A DNA stretch of 64,000 nucleotides from Streptomyces sp. H27-C3 (GTDB lineage Bacteria; Actinomycetota; Actinomycetes; Streptomycetales; Streptomycetaceae). The stretch covers positions 101,177 to 165,176 of the forward strand of contig NZ_JASITA010000017.1 of NCBI RefSeq assembly GCF_030063415.1. Direction: 5' to 3'. The number at the start of each line of letters is the position of its first letter. Within the stretch, counting starts at the first letter, position 1. A program made the position numbers and the translations under genes. A model generated the notes under the pieces. That model was given only the letters and a program-made list of their open reading frames with translations, was not told where the DNA came from and searched no databases. Shown here piece by piece: positions 9,344 to 17,807 of this stretch.

Positions 9344-10540
9344 ATGCCGACCTGCCCGAACGGACACCAGTCGGGTTCCGACGACTGGTGCGAGGTCTGC
9401 GGCCATCGCATGGCCGGCGCCGTGCCGCCGCCTCCTCCGCCCCCGCCACCCGCTCCCGGTTACGGATACCCGCCGCAGGGCCAGGACGCCTACGCACAGG
9501 GATCCGACCCCTTCGCGCGCGGTTCCGACGCCACCCAGCAGGCGGAGCTCTGCCCGCAGTGCCGCACCCCGCGTGAGGCCATGGCTCCCTACTGCGAGGA
9601 GTGCCGGTGGAACTTCCTCACCAGTACGGCGACCTCGTACACGCCGGTCGCCCCGCACAACGCGGGCCCCGGCTCAGCGCCTGCCCCCGACTCCGGCCCC
9701 GGCCCCGGTCTCAATCTGCCGCCCGGGTTCCAGTCGCCGCAGCAGGGGCCGCCGCCGACTCCTCGTGACCCGTTCGACTACCAGGGCTCACGCCCGTCGC
9801 AGATGAACCGGTCGGCGGAGCCGATCGCGCCCGAGAACCAGGGGCAGCAGGCACCGCCCCACCCCTTCCAGCAGCAGCCCGGCCCGCCGCCTCCGCCCCA
9901 GGCGTTCCAGCAGCCGGGCCCGCCCGCACCGCCCCAGGCGTTCCAGCAGCCGCAGGCGCCCCAGCGGCAGGGGAATGCCGAGGACGACTGGATGCTGCCC
10001 CCGCCGTCGCAGCAGCAGCAGGCGCAACAAGCACAGGCACAGGCCCAGGCACAGCAAGCACAACAGGCACATCAGCAGCACCAGGGGCACCAGCAGGCAC
10101 CCCCGCAGCAGTACCAGCCCCCCAGCGCCGCGCCCACGAGCTGGACCGCAACGGTGGGCCCGGACCGTGACTACTTCATGGCGATGATGCGGCGCAGCGG
10201 CCCGGACGCGGCGGGGCTCAACCTGCCCGCCTACTCGCCCGAGCAGCGGCGCCCGCTCACCGGCAACCAGATCACCATCGGGCGCCGCCGCCACAGCACC
10301 GGCGAGGCCCCGGACATCGATCTGTCCGTACCGCCGGAGGACCCGGGCGTCTCGCACCAGCACGCGGTCCTGGTCCAGCAGCCCGACGGCAGCTGGGCCG
10401 TGGTCGACCAGAACTCGACCAACGGCACCACGGTCAACGGCGCGGAGGACCCCATCCAGCCCTACGTGCCGATCCCGCTCCAGGACGGCGACCGGGTCCA
10501 TGTCGGCGCCTGGACGACGATCACGGTACGCCGGGCCTGA
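9344..10540 (+). CDS. Zinc-ribbon FHA-domain protein
   Basis: A 398-residue protein. Two zinc ribbons open it (CPNGHQSGSDDWCEVCGHR and CPQCRTPREAMAPYCEECRW). A long Pro/Gln-rich disordered region covers about residues 95-260, with runs of PPPP and QQAQQAQ. A forkhead-associated domain fills the last 100 residues, with the phosphothreonine-binding signatures IGRRRHS, GVSHQHA and NSTNGTTVNG. This is the expected substrate or reader for the PknG-like kinase, as GarA and OdhI are in other Actinobacteria, though it is much longer and I do not see their N-terminal ETT phosphosite. Overlap or direct coupling with the vWA gene is absent; the gap is 91 nt. Confidence 0.9.
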   Translation: MPTCPNGHQSGSDDWCEVCGHRMAGAVPPPPPPPPPAPGYGYPPQGQDAYAQGSDPFARGSDATQQAELCPQCRTPREAMAPYCEECRWNFLTSTATSYTPVAPHNAGPGSAPAPDSGPGPGLNLPPGFQSPQQGPPPTPRDPFDYQGSRPSQMNRSAEPIAPENQGQQAPPHPFQQQPGPPPPPQAFQQPGPPAPPQAFQQPQAPQRQGNAEDDWMLPPPSQQQQAQQAQAQAQAQQAQQAHQQHQGHQQAPPQQYQPPSAAPTSWTATVGPDRDYFMAMMRRSGPDAAGLNLPAYSPEQRRPLTGNQITIGRRRHSTGEAPDIDLSVPPEDPGVSHQHAVLVQQPDGSWAVVDQNSTNGTTVNGAEDPIQPYVPIPLQDGDRVHVGAWTTITVRRA

Positions 10541-10604
10541 GGATCGAGGGGCCTGAGGGTCGAGAGGCCTGGCCCGAGGAGCTAGGGGCCTGGGCGGTCA
10601 GAGG

Positions 10605-11567
10605 TCAGCGGCCGGCCAGGGGCCAGGCGTACGGCCCCTGCGGGTCGTCAAGCCAGGCCCACTCGCTGTCCGCGGTGATCGTGACGCCGAAGCGCTCACG
10701 CTCCGGCCGCCTCTCGCGGTGCCAGAGCGCGAGCGCGTCGTGCGGGTCCAGACCGCCCGCGGTCAGGCCGAGCAGGAACCGGAAGAGCTCGTTCTCCAGC
10801 ACGTGGCGCGGCAGACCGCCCGTGTTCCTCGGCAGGGGCGCCGCCGGGCCGCCGCGCAGCGGGACGAAGTACGCGGAGGTGTGCAGGAAGTGCCCCTCCG
10901 CGTGCGTGGCGTCGCGAACCTCCAGTGAGATCAGTCCGGTCGACAGCGGCGCCAGGATCCGGGCCCCCGGCCGGCACTGGGCCAGCCAGTCGCGCGGCAC
11001 GGACGGCAGGGCGCACGTCGCGATGATCCGGTCGAAGGGGGCGTGGGCCGGGCAGCCGCGCGCCCCGTCTCCGGTGACCACCGCGGGGTGGCGACCGGCC
11101 GCTGTCAGATGGGTCCGCGCCGACTCGGTGATCTCCGGGTCGAGGTCGACGGTGGTCACCAGGTCGTCCCCGAGCCGGTGTGCGAGGAGGGCGGCGTTGT
11201 AGCCGGTGCCCGCGCCGATCTCCAGTACGGCGTGCCCGTCCCGTATCTCCAGCTCCGCCAGCATCCTGGCCATCAGCGAGGGCTGGCTACTGGAAGAGAC
11301 CAGGTCGCCGTCGCGCATGCGAGTGGCGAGCGGCTGGTCCGCGTAGACCCCTTCCAGCCAGCGCACCCGCCGTGCCGGATCGGGGTCCTCGCCCCACAGC
11401 CGCTCGAAGCCGCCGGGCCGGCCGACGAAGTAGTACGGCACGAACAGATGCCGCGGGATCTCGGCGAAGGCCGCCCGCCAGGCGGGATCTGCCAAGGCCC
11501 CGGTCGCCTCGACCGCACGCACCAGCTCTGCGCGGGCCTCGGCATACATATCCACGTGTGCGCCCAT
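10605..11567 (-). CDS. PIMT-like SAM-dependent methyltransferase
   Basis: A 320-residue protein with a protein-L-isoaspartate O-methyltransferase fold. The SAM-binding loop is LEIGAGTGYNAALLA, preceded by the family signature SSSSQPSLMARML and followed by DLDPEITESA and APFDRIIATCAL. A C-terminal extension of about 90 residues follows. PIMT enzymes methylate L-isoaspartyl sites in aged proteins; in Streptomyces, homologues with such extensions are also used as modifying enzymes, so the substrate is open. The first ATG may be at 11567, or at 11549 (MYAEARAEL). It is divergent from the haemoglobin gene. Confidence 0.85.
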   Translation of the reverse strand: MGAHVDMYAEARAELVRAVEATGALADPAWRAAFAEIPRHLFVPYYFVGRPGGFERLWGEDPDPARRVRWLEGVYADQPLATRMRDGDLVSSSSQPSLMARMLAELEIRDGHAVLEIGAGTGYNAALLAHRLGDDLVTTVDLDPEITESARTHLTAAGRHPAVVTGDGARGCPAHAPFDRIIATCALPSVPRDWLAQCRPGARILAPLSTGLISLEVRDATHAEGHFLHTSAYFVPLRGGPAAPLPRNTGGLPRHVLENELFRFLLGLTAGGLDPHDALALWHRERRPERERFGVTITADSEWAWLDDPQGPYAWPLAGR

Positions 11568-11675
11568 ACGCCCACTGTCGCGCAGCGGGGCGCGGGAGGC
11601 GAGTGCCGGCCATGCTCCGGCGGCCGTGGTCCTGGGGCCGAAGTCCTAGGTCGCGCAGTCTGAGACGATGGACGG

Positions 11676-12080
11676 GTGAACGAGATTCCGCGCGGCACGC
11701 TTCAGGAGCAGACCTTCTACGAGCAGGTCGGCGGCGAGGAGACCTTCCGGCGCCTGGTCCACCGCTTCTACCAGGGGGTCGCGGACGATCCGCTGCTGCG
11801 ACCGATGTACCCGGAGGAGGATCTGGGCCCCGCCGAGGAGCGGCTGGTCCTGTTCCTGATGCAGTACTGGGGCGGCCCGCGCACCTACAGCGACGAACGC
11901 GGCCACCCCCGTCTGCGCATGCGGCACGCCCCGTTCGCGGTCGACAAGGCGGCGCACGACGCATGGCTGAAGCACATGAGGGTGGCCGTCGATGAGCTCG
12001 GCCTCTCCGAGGAGCACCGGCTCCAGCTGTGGAACTACCTGACGTACGCGGCCGCGTCGATGGTGAACACGACGGGCTGA
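11676..12080 (+). CDS. glbO: Group II truncated haemoglobin
   Basis: A 134-residue globin of the 2-on-2 group II (TrHbO) type. The helix B tyrosine lies in HRFYQGV, the proximal histidine in LRMRHAPF, and the group II tryptophan in DAWLKHM. A GTG start at 11676 is used. Such proteins bind O2 and NO and are linked to redox or NO handling. It is monocistronic, with the PIMT-like gene divergent to the left and a 144-nt GC-rich spacer on the right. Confidence 0.92.
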   Translation: MNEIPRGTLQEQTFYEQVGGEETFRRLVHRFYQGVADDPLLRPMYPEEDLGPAEERLVLFLMQYWGGPRTYSDERGHPRLRMRHAPFAVDKAAHDAWLKHMRVAVDELGLSEEHRLQLWNYLTYAAASMVNTTG

Positions 12081-12130
12081 ACGCCGGCCCGTATCCGGTT
12101 GGCGCCCGCCCGGCGTGCGTTCAGTCCGTC

Positions 12131-12165
12131 CGGCCTGCGGCCCACCCGGCCTGCGGCCCACCCGG
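12131..12165. repeat. Short 16-nt tandem repeat
   Basis: Two adjacent near-identical copies of GGCCTGCGGCCCACCC, flanked by further CGGCC-rich fragments, lie in the spacer between the haemoglobin gene and the converging hypothetical gene. They probably form the shared terminator region. Confidence 0.6.
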
Positions 12166-12224
12166 CCGGCGTCCCGCCCGTCCGGCATGTGAGGACGAGC
12201 CCGCCGGGCGGACCCGGCGGGGAC

Positions 12225-12941
12225 TCAGACCGGCGCCACCGTGAGCGCGCCAAGCCCCGTCCTGCGCAGGGCAATTGACCCGTACGCCGTACGAAGCCGA
12301 AGCCAGGACCCGGCCGCGAGCAGCGTCAGCGCCTCGCCCGCGCCGGGCTCACCCAGGAGCGCGCCCGAGGCCCGTACAGGCACCGGCCGCAGGAACCCGA
12401 GCGACTGAGCCGCATGCACCGCACGCAGCGGCAGCCCGGTGCTCCCCAGGGTCCGGGACCAGATGTCGCGACCGATCCGGTCGCGCTCCTCCCGGGTCCG
12501 CCGGTCCGGCTCCAACGCCTCGTCCCGCGCCCGGAATTCAGCCACGGCGGCGGCCACCGCGCCACGCACCGCTTGGTAATCCGGCAGCCCGGGCACCTGC
12601 CGCCACCCACCGCGCGGCGGCAGCACGCCCGCCCAGGGCGGCCCGGTGACGGCGTCCGGAACGACCGCCGTCCCCGCCGACTCGTCGATTTCTTCGAGCA
12701 GTTGCCCGGCCGAGACGGTGGCGTCGAGTTCGGCGGGCATCGCCAGCCGGGCCGTACGAATGGCCAGCACCTCGAAGGACGGCGGCCGGCCGAAGACCGC
12801 CAGCGCCCCGCCGACCGCCTGGAGGCGAACCGCCGCGGCCCGGTCGTAGTGGATCAACCGCCCGAGGAACGCCGCGAGATCCGTCGCCTCGCCGGCGTCG
12901 GCGAGAGCGAGAGTCACGCGGCCGGAGTGCTGTGCCGTCAT
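12225..12941 (-). CDS. Conserved hypothetical protein, operon with thioesterase and ettA
   Basis: I do not recognise a domain in this 238-residue protein. It is soluble, Ala/Arg/Leu-rich and has no signal peptide. The stop of the thioesterase gene overlaps its ATG (ATGA), so it is the third gene of an ettA-thioesterase-hypothetical operon. The protein looks like two alpha/beta halves joined near residue 100 (PPWAGVLPPRGGWRQVPGLPDY). Confidence 0.75.
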   Translation of the reverse strand: MTAQHSGRVTLALADAGEATDLAAFLGRLIHYDRAAAVRLQAVGGALAVFGRPPSFEVLAIRTARLAMPAELDATVSAGQLLEEIDESAGTAVVPDAVTGPPWAGVLPPRGGWRQVPGLPDYQAVRGAVAAAVAEFRARDEALEPDRRTREERDRIGRDIWSRTLGSTGLPLRAVHAAQSLGFLRPVPVRASGALLGEPGAGEALTLLAAGSWLRLRTAYGSIALRRTGLGALTVAPV

Positions 12942-13372
12942 GCGGCGACAGCCCCCTCCTCAGCGTCGTCGTCCATGTACTCCCGGAGGAACGCCTTCTC
13001 CTCGGCCGTGACGCGGCGGGGCCGCGACTCGGCGAGGTTGAACGGCACGACGATCGTGGAGGCCCTTACGTACAGCGTCGTCTCGTCCTTGATCTCGTAC
13101 GCGATGGTCAAGGACGCCGCGCCGATCTTCGTCACCCACGACTCGACGGTTACCGGCTCGTGCCGGTGGACCAGCGGCCGCACATAGTCGATCTCGTGCC
13201 GGGCCACCACGGACCCGCCCGTGAAGGACGCGCTGCCCTCCCCCGGCGCCAGCCGGAACATGAAGTCGATACGCGCCTCTTCCAAGTACCGCAGGAAGAC
13301 CACGTTGTTGACATGCCCGAAGGCGTCCATGTCCGACCAGCGCAGGGGGCAGGAGTAGATGTGACGGCTCAC
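12938..13372 (-). CDS. Acyl-CoA thioesterase, 4HBT hot-dog fold
   Basis: A 144-residue hot-dog thioesterase. The N-terminus carries the 4-hydroxybenzoyl-CoA thioesterase signature RWSDMDAFGHVNNVVFLRYLEEAR, with the active-site Asp and the GHVNN turn. I place the start at GTG 13372, 5 nt after the ettA stop; longer in-frame readings run into ettA and have no homology. It hydrolyses acyl-CoA esters. The gene overlaps the next by ATGA. Confidence 0.88.
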   Translation of the reverse strand: MSRHIYSCPLRWSDMDAFGHVNNVVFLRYLEEARIDFMFRLAPGEGSASFTGGSVVARHEIDYVRPLVHRHEPVTVESWVTKIGAASLTIAYEIKDETTLYVRASTIVVPFNLAESRPRRVTAEEKAFLREYMDDDAEEGAVAA

Positions 13373-13377
13373 GTCGG

Positions 13378-15042
13378 TCAGCCCCGGGTCAGCTTCTTGT
13401 AGGTCGCACGGTGCGGGCGCGTGGCGTCCGCACCGAGGCGCTCGACCTTGTTCTTCTCGTACGACTCGAAGTTGCCCTCGAACCAGTACCAGCGGGACTC
13501 GCCCTCGTAGGCCAGGATGTGCGTCGCCACCCGGTCCAGGAACCAACGGTCGTGGGAGATGACCACGGCCGCGCCCGGGAATTCGAGCAGCGCGTTCTCC
13601 AGGGAGGAGAGGGTCTCGACGTCGAGGTCGTTCGTCGGCTCGTCGAGGAGCAGCAGGTTGCCGCCCTCCTTGAGCGTCAGCGCCAGGTTCAGACGGTTGC
13701 GCTCACCACCGGACAGGACACCGGCCGGCTTCTGCTGGTCCGGGCCCTTGAAGCCGAACGCGCTGACGTACGCGCGCGACGGCATCTCGACCTGGCCGAC
13801 ATTGATGTAGTCCAGCTCATCCGACACGACCGCCCAGAGCGTCTTCTTGGGGTCGATGTTGGCGCGGCTCTGGTCGACGTAACTGATCTTGACCGTGTCG
13901 CCGACCTTGATCGCGCCGGAGTCCGGCGTCTCAAGGCCCTGGATCATCTTGAACAGCGTGGTCTTGCCCGCGCCGTTCGGACCGATGATGCCCACGATGC
14001 CGTTGCGCGGCAGCGTGAAGGACAGGTCGTCGATGAGGACCTTGTCGCCGAACGCCTTGGAGAGGTTCTGGACCTCTACGACGATCGAGCCCAGACGCGG
14101 GCCCGGCGGGATCTGGATCTCGTCGAAGTCCAGCTTCCGCATCTTGTCGGCCTCGGCTGCCATCTCCTCGTAGCGGGCGAGGCGTGCCTTGGACTTGACC
14201 TGACGGCCCTTGGCGTTGGAGCGGACCCACTCCAGCTCTTCCTTGAGCCGCTTCTGGCGCTTCTCGTCCTTGCGGCCCTCGACCTTGAGGCGGGTCTGCT
14301 TCTTCTCCAGGTACGTGGAGTAGTTGCCCTCGTAGGCGATGGCACGACCACGGTCGAGCTCAAGGATCCACTCGGCGACGTTGTTCAGGAAGTACCGGTC
14401 GTGAGTGACGGCGATGACGCAGCCCTTGTACTTCGAGAGGTGCTGCTCCAGCCAGTTCACCGACTCGGCGTCAAGATGGTTGGTGGGCTCGTCGAGGAGG
14501 AGCAGGTCCGGGCCCTCGATCAGCAGCTTGCAGAGCGCGACGCGGCGCTTCTCACCACCGGAGAGGTTGGTCACGGGCCAGTCGCCGGGCGGGCAGCCCA
14601 GCGCGTCCATGGCCTGCTCCAGCTGGGCGTCGAGGTCCCAGGCGTTGGCGTGGTCGAGCTCCTCCTGGAGCTTGCCCATCTCGTCGAGCAGCGCGTCGGA
14701 GTAGTCGGTCGCCATGAGCTCGGCGACCTCGTTGAAGCGGTGGAGCTTGCCCATGATCTCGGCCGCGCCGTCCTGGACGTTCTCCAGGACCGACTTGGAC
14801 TCGTCGAGCTTCGGCTCCTGCATGAGGATGCCGACGGTGAATCCGGGCGAGAGGAACGCGTCACCGTTGGAGGGCTGCTCCAGCCCCGCCATGATCTTGA
14901 GCACCGTGGACTTACCGGCACCGTTGGGGCCAACCACACCGATCTTCGCACCGGGCAGGAAGCTCAACGTGACATCGTCAAGGATGACCTTGTCGCCGTG
15001 CGCCTTGCGCGTCTTGCGCATGGTGTAGATGTACTCAGCCAA
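13378..15042 (-). CDS. ettA: EttA energy-dependent translational throttle, ABC-F protein
   Basis: A 554-residue ABC-F protein, the usual EttA length when started at the TTG at 15042, giving the family N-terminus AEYIYTMRKTRKAHGDKVIL. It has two ABC domains: Walker A GPNGAGKST at residues 38-46 and a second GPNGAGKTT in the C-terminal half, signatures LSGGEKRRVAL and LSGGERNRLNL, Walker B LLLLDEPTNHLD and LLLLDEPTNDLD. Arm and linker segments (LKEELEWVRSNAKGRQ) lie between. EttA binds the ribosomal E site and gates entry into elongation according to the ATP/ADP ratio. No strong ribosome site is seen before the TTG. Confidence 0.95.
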   Translation of the reverse strand: MAEYIYTMRKTRKAHGDKVILDDVTLSFLPGAKIGVVGPNGAGKSTVLKIMAGLEQPSNGDAFLSPGFTVGILMQEPKLDESKSVLENVQDGAAEIMGKLHRFNEVAELMATDYSDALLDEMGKLQEELDHANAWDLDAQLEQAMDALGCPPGDWPVTNLSGGEKRRVALCKLLIEGPDLLLLDEPTNHLDAESVNWLEQHLSKYKGCVIAVTHDRYFLNNVAEWILELDRGRAIAYEGNYSTYLEKKQTRLKVEGRKDEKRQKRLKEELEWVRSNAKGRQVKSKARLARYEEMAAEADKMRKLDFDEIQIPPGPRLGSIVVEVQNLSKAFGDKVLIDDLSFTLPRNGIVGIIGPNGAGKTTLFKMIQGLETPDSGAIKVGDTVKISYVDQSRANIDPKKTLWAVVSDELDYINVGQVEMPSRAYVSAFGFKGPDQQKPAGVLSGGERNRLNLALTLKEGGNLLLLDEPTNDLDVETLSSLENALLEFPGAAVVISHDRWFLDRVATHILAYEGESRWYWFEGNFESYEKNKVERLGADATRPHRATYKKLTRG

Positions 15043-15179
15043 GAGAAACCGTCCGGCAGATCGAGAAGGGCCTATGTTCGGCTCCGCCGCGTGAGGGCAG
15101 ATACACCCATCTTGCCGCACGGCCACCCCCAGACGGAAACGGCCCCGATATACCAAGGCATATCGGCCCCATAGTGAGC

Positions 15180-15460
15180 ACCCGGTCACGGAACGCGTCC
15201 CGGTTCACCCGCTCGGCCCTGTGCAACCCGGCGCTCGGCCCCGAGCCACCCACCGCTCTCAGCCCTGAGCCACCCGGCGCTCGGTGCCCGGCCTGGGCCG
15301 CTCGGCCTTGAGACACCCGCAGCTCGGGCCTCAGCTAGCCGCAGCTCGGCCCTGAGGTACTGCCGCTGGGCGGGTCGCCCATTCCTCGGTGGGGTCACCC
15401 CACGCTCGGTGGGGTCACCACCCCACGCTCGGCGTAGGTCGCCCACTCCCCCCGGGGCCT
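15180..15460. repeat. Degenerate GC-rich repeats between ettA and the surface protein gene
   Basis: This 420-nt gap holds the ettA leader and then a run of imperfect units built around GCTCGGCCCTGAGCCACCC, followed by two copies of CTCGGTGGGGTCACC/CCACGC. I see no gene in it. It may act as a terminator for the surface protein gene that reads toward it. Confidence 0.5.
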
Positions 15461-15461
15461 C

Positions 15462-16877
15462 TCACTCCTCAGTGAAGTCCGTCTGCTTCTTACGGAGGAA
15501 GAAGACCGCCGCCCCGCCGATCACCACGAACCCGATCGCCACTCCCGCGATCATCGGCGTGGCATTGGAGCTGCCCGTCTCGGCGAGGTCGAGGCCGACG
15601 TCACTGCCGAGCGGGGTGTCACCGGCCGTGGCGGGGCTGGGCCGGTTCTCGGGCTGGTCCATGGTGCCGGTGCCCACGGCGCCCGAGGTCTTGCAGTCCA
15701 GGACGCCCTTGAAGTTTTTCTCGAAGCCGCCGGGTCCCTCGATGGTGAAGTCGTACGCCTGGTCCTCCTGGACCGGGATGGTGACCGTCCGCGACTGGCC
15801 GGCGCCGACGGTGTGCTTGGAGCCCATCAGCTCGAAGATGTACGGCTCGTCGCCCTTGTTGGCAGCGGTGATGTCCACGCCGCTCTTGGCGCAGTTCTTC
15901 CGGGCCGTCAGCGCGGGGATCGCGCCCGCCTTCGCCCAGGTGGCAGTGGCCGCGGCGGAGACGGTCGACACGCTGGAGCCGGCCAGGATCTGGGTCTGGC
16001 TCTGGGTGGCCCCCGCGAAGGCCCTCCCGACCGGAACCGAGGTGGTGGCCTGCACGGTCAGCGAGGTCGAGCCGTCGGCCGCGTCGGCGGGGACGTCGAA
16101 GTACAGCTCGCTGCCATTGACGACGGTGGTGAGGGGCTTGCCGTTCTTGCCGACGACCTTGACGTCGGCACCGGCCGCGTCGGCGGGCGGGGTCACGGTG
16201 ACACGGCCCGCGCCGGTACGGACCTTGACGGGCCCGACCTTCTCCCCGGGCTTGCCGGAGACCGCGTTCGGCTCCAGGGTCAGCGACGCCCTGGGCTCGG
16301 AGCCGCCGCGCGCGCCGCGCTCCAGGAAGTCGGCGAGCTTCTCGGCCCTGGGGTCGAGCGCGTCGACCTTGACGTGGTCGGAGTAGCGCCAGATCGCGAC
16401 CTGGGTGCCGGCCGCGGCGGTCTGCTCGGTGAGCGAGGCGACCCCGGCCTTCTCGGCCAGCGCGCTCAGGTCGTCCACCTGGGGATAGGAGTGGTCCAGA
16501 ATCCAGCGAATCTTGCCGGCGTCGCGGTTGCTGCCGAGCGACGTCTGGTCCCAGGAACTCTCCAGGTACTTCGCCTGCTCCTGGGTCGCGCGGTGGATGT
16601 CGACGCAGTACGTCTTGAGCTTGCCGCCGCCGTCGACGGTCATCTCGAAGAGGCCGGCAGGTATCTGCTGATCCTTGCCACCGGTACGTATGACGGCCTT
16701 GTCGTAGGTCTTCAGACCGTCGAGGGTGGCCACCGCGCCGCCCTGGTGCTGTGGAGTCTCGTCCGCGGCGGCGGGCCCCGCGGTGACCATCGCACCCGCC
16801 GCGACGAGGCCCGTGGCCACGAGCGCGGCGGCCAGACGGGCGGAGCTCCGCCTCCGTACAGAAAGCGCAGAAAACAC
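15462..16877 (-). CDS. TQXA-domain surface protein with sortase LAETG anchor
   Basis: A 471-residue secreted protein. A signal peptide (LAAALVATGLVAAGAMVTAGPAAA) is followed by a thioester domain with the Cys of TYCVDIHRATQEQ and the Gln of GTQVAIWRYSD, which form an internal Cys-Gln thioester used for covalent surface adhesion. Beta-sandwich repeats follow. The C-terminus has LAETG, a hydrophobic helix and a basic tail (FFLRKKQTDF), the motif of Streptomyces class E sortases. The GTG start at 16877 has AAGGGG close upstream; a further upstream ATG would add a His-rich leader. It is a cell-wall-linked protein of aerial hyphae type. Confidence 0.9.
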   Translation of the reverse strand: MFSALSVRRRSSARLAAALVATGLVAAGAMVTAGPAAADETPQHQGGAVATLDGLKTYDKAVIRTGGKDQQIPAGLFEMTVDGGGKLKTYCVDIHRATQEQAKYLESSWDQTSLGSNRDAGKIRWILDHSYPQVDDLSALAEKAGVASLTEQTAAAGTQVAIWRYSDHVKVDALDPRAEKLADFLERGARGGSEPRASLTLEPNAVSGKPGEKVGPVKVRTGAGRVTVTPPADAAGADVKVVGKNGKPLTTVVNGSELYFDVPADAADGSTSLTVQATTSVPVGRAFAGATQSQTQILAGSSVSTVSAAATATWAKAGAIPALTARKNCAKSGVDITAANKGDEPYIFELMGSKHTVGAGQSRTVTIPVQEDQAYDFTIEGPGGFEKNFKGVLDCKTSGAVGTGTMDQPENRPSPATAGDTPLGSDVGLDLAETGSSNATPMIAGVAIGFVVIGGAAVFFLRKKQTDFTEE

Positions 16878-17262
16878 AGAATTCCCCTTCGGGCGAGGCT
16901 CTTTCGCATGGTGGTGCGAGTGTGGGGAGTGCCTCGCCGGCAGACTCAAGTGCCCCGTGAGTATCCGGGAATCCTAAGGACGCGCAGATCGACAGCCCCC
17001 TGTCATGCCGTCACATGGCCATTCCGAATCGGAATCGTTATCGCCGCACCCCCTCTGAGCTGGGGATGTCGATAAATCTCTGTTCGAATAAGCCACATTG
17101 CGGCGGCATCGCACCTGCCCCGCCAAGGGCGTTGGCATCGCACGGATCCCTGAACCACCCACACCACCCGCCCCACGCACCGCCGCACTTCCCGCCCCAC
17201 GCGCGCCCGAACTCCCCACCTCACGCATCCCCGAACCCCTGAGTTCCCTTCCCCTCGGAACC
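16878..17262. other. Intergenic stretch upstream of the TQXA surface protein gene
   Basis: About 385 nt with no gene. The half near 16,900-17,100 has AT-richer stretches (GATAAATCTCTG, CGAATCGGAATCG) and probably contains the promoter of the surface protein gene. The half near 17,160-17,240 consists of CCCCACGCRCC-like tandem fragments at the 3' end of the SSB-like gene. Confidence 0.5.
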
Positions 17263-17664
17263 TCAGGACACCGGCGTCTTCGCACGCTCCGCCAGCAGCG
17301 GATCCCCCTTCACCACGCGTCTGAAGGCCGATGTCCCGCGTGTGATGTCGTGCCCGACCGACAGCGCGTCGATGTCCGCGGAGAACCTGCGCTGCCCGTC
17401 CCGCTCCTCGTCGCGCACCCTCAACCTGCCGTACACCAGCAGCGGTTCACCGACCGAGACCGAACCGGCCAGGTTCATCGCGAGTGAGCGGCGCGCCCAC
17501 ACGGTGTAGAAGCTGGAGTGCCCGTCCGACCAACTCTCCTTCTGGCGGTCCCAGTACCGCGGTGTCACGGCGAGCCGGAACCTGGCCACCCCGCCCGCCG
17601 CCGAATCCCGGTAGTCCACGCTCGTCGCGGCGTTGCCCACCATCGTCACCCAGGTCTCACTCAT
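17263..17664 (-). CDS. ssbB: SsbB-like single-stranded DNA-binding protein
   Basis: A 133-residue OB-fold protein of the SSB family (ETWVTMVGNAATSVDY, FRLAVTPRYWDR, FYTVWARRSLAMNLAGSVSVGEPLLVYGRLRV). It lacks the acidic C-terminal tail DDxPF needed to recruit replication partners, as does the second SSB of Streptomyces (SsbB), which is linked to chromosome segregation in sporulation. It follows the dynamin-like pair on the same strand with a 143-nt gap. ATG start at 17664. Confidence 0.8.
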   Translation of the reverse strand: MSETWVTMVGNAATSVDYRDSAAGGVARFRLAVTPRYWDRQKESWSDGHSSFYTVWARRSLAMNLAGSVSVGEPLLVYGRLRVRDEERDGQRRFSADIDALSVGHDITRGTSAFRRVVKGDPLLAERAKTPVS

Positions 17665-17807
17665 GCCAACCGCCCCCGTCCGTCATCAGCGAACCCTCAT
17701 CCGTCATGAGTCATGAGTCGTCGCCGGTGCTCTGTCGCGCTTCGTTCCGTTCAGTTCCGTTCTCATGCTGGACCGGACGGCGCGAGCCTGCCGAAGCCTG
17801 TGGACTA

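Noticed and set aside
13411..15174. Long plus-strand frame opposite ettA
   Set aside because: Leu/Val/Arg-rich antisense translation of the well-conserved EttA.
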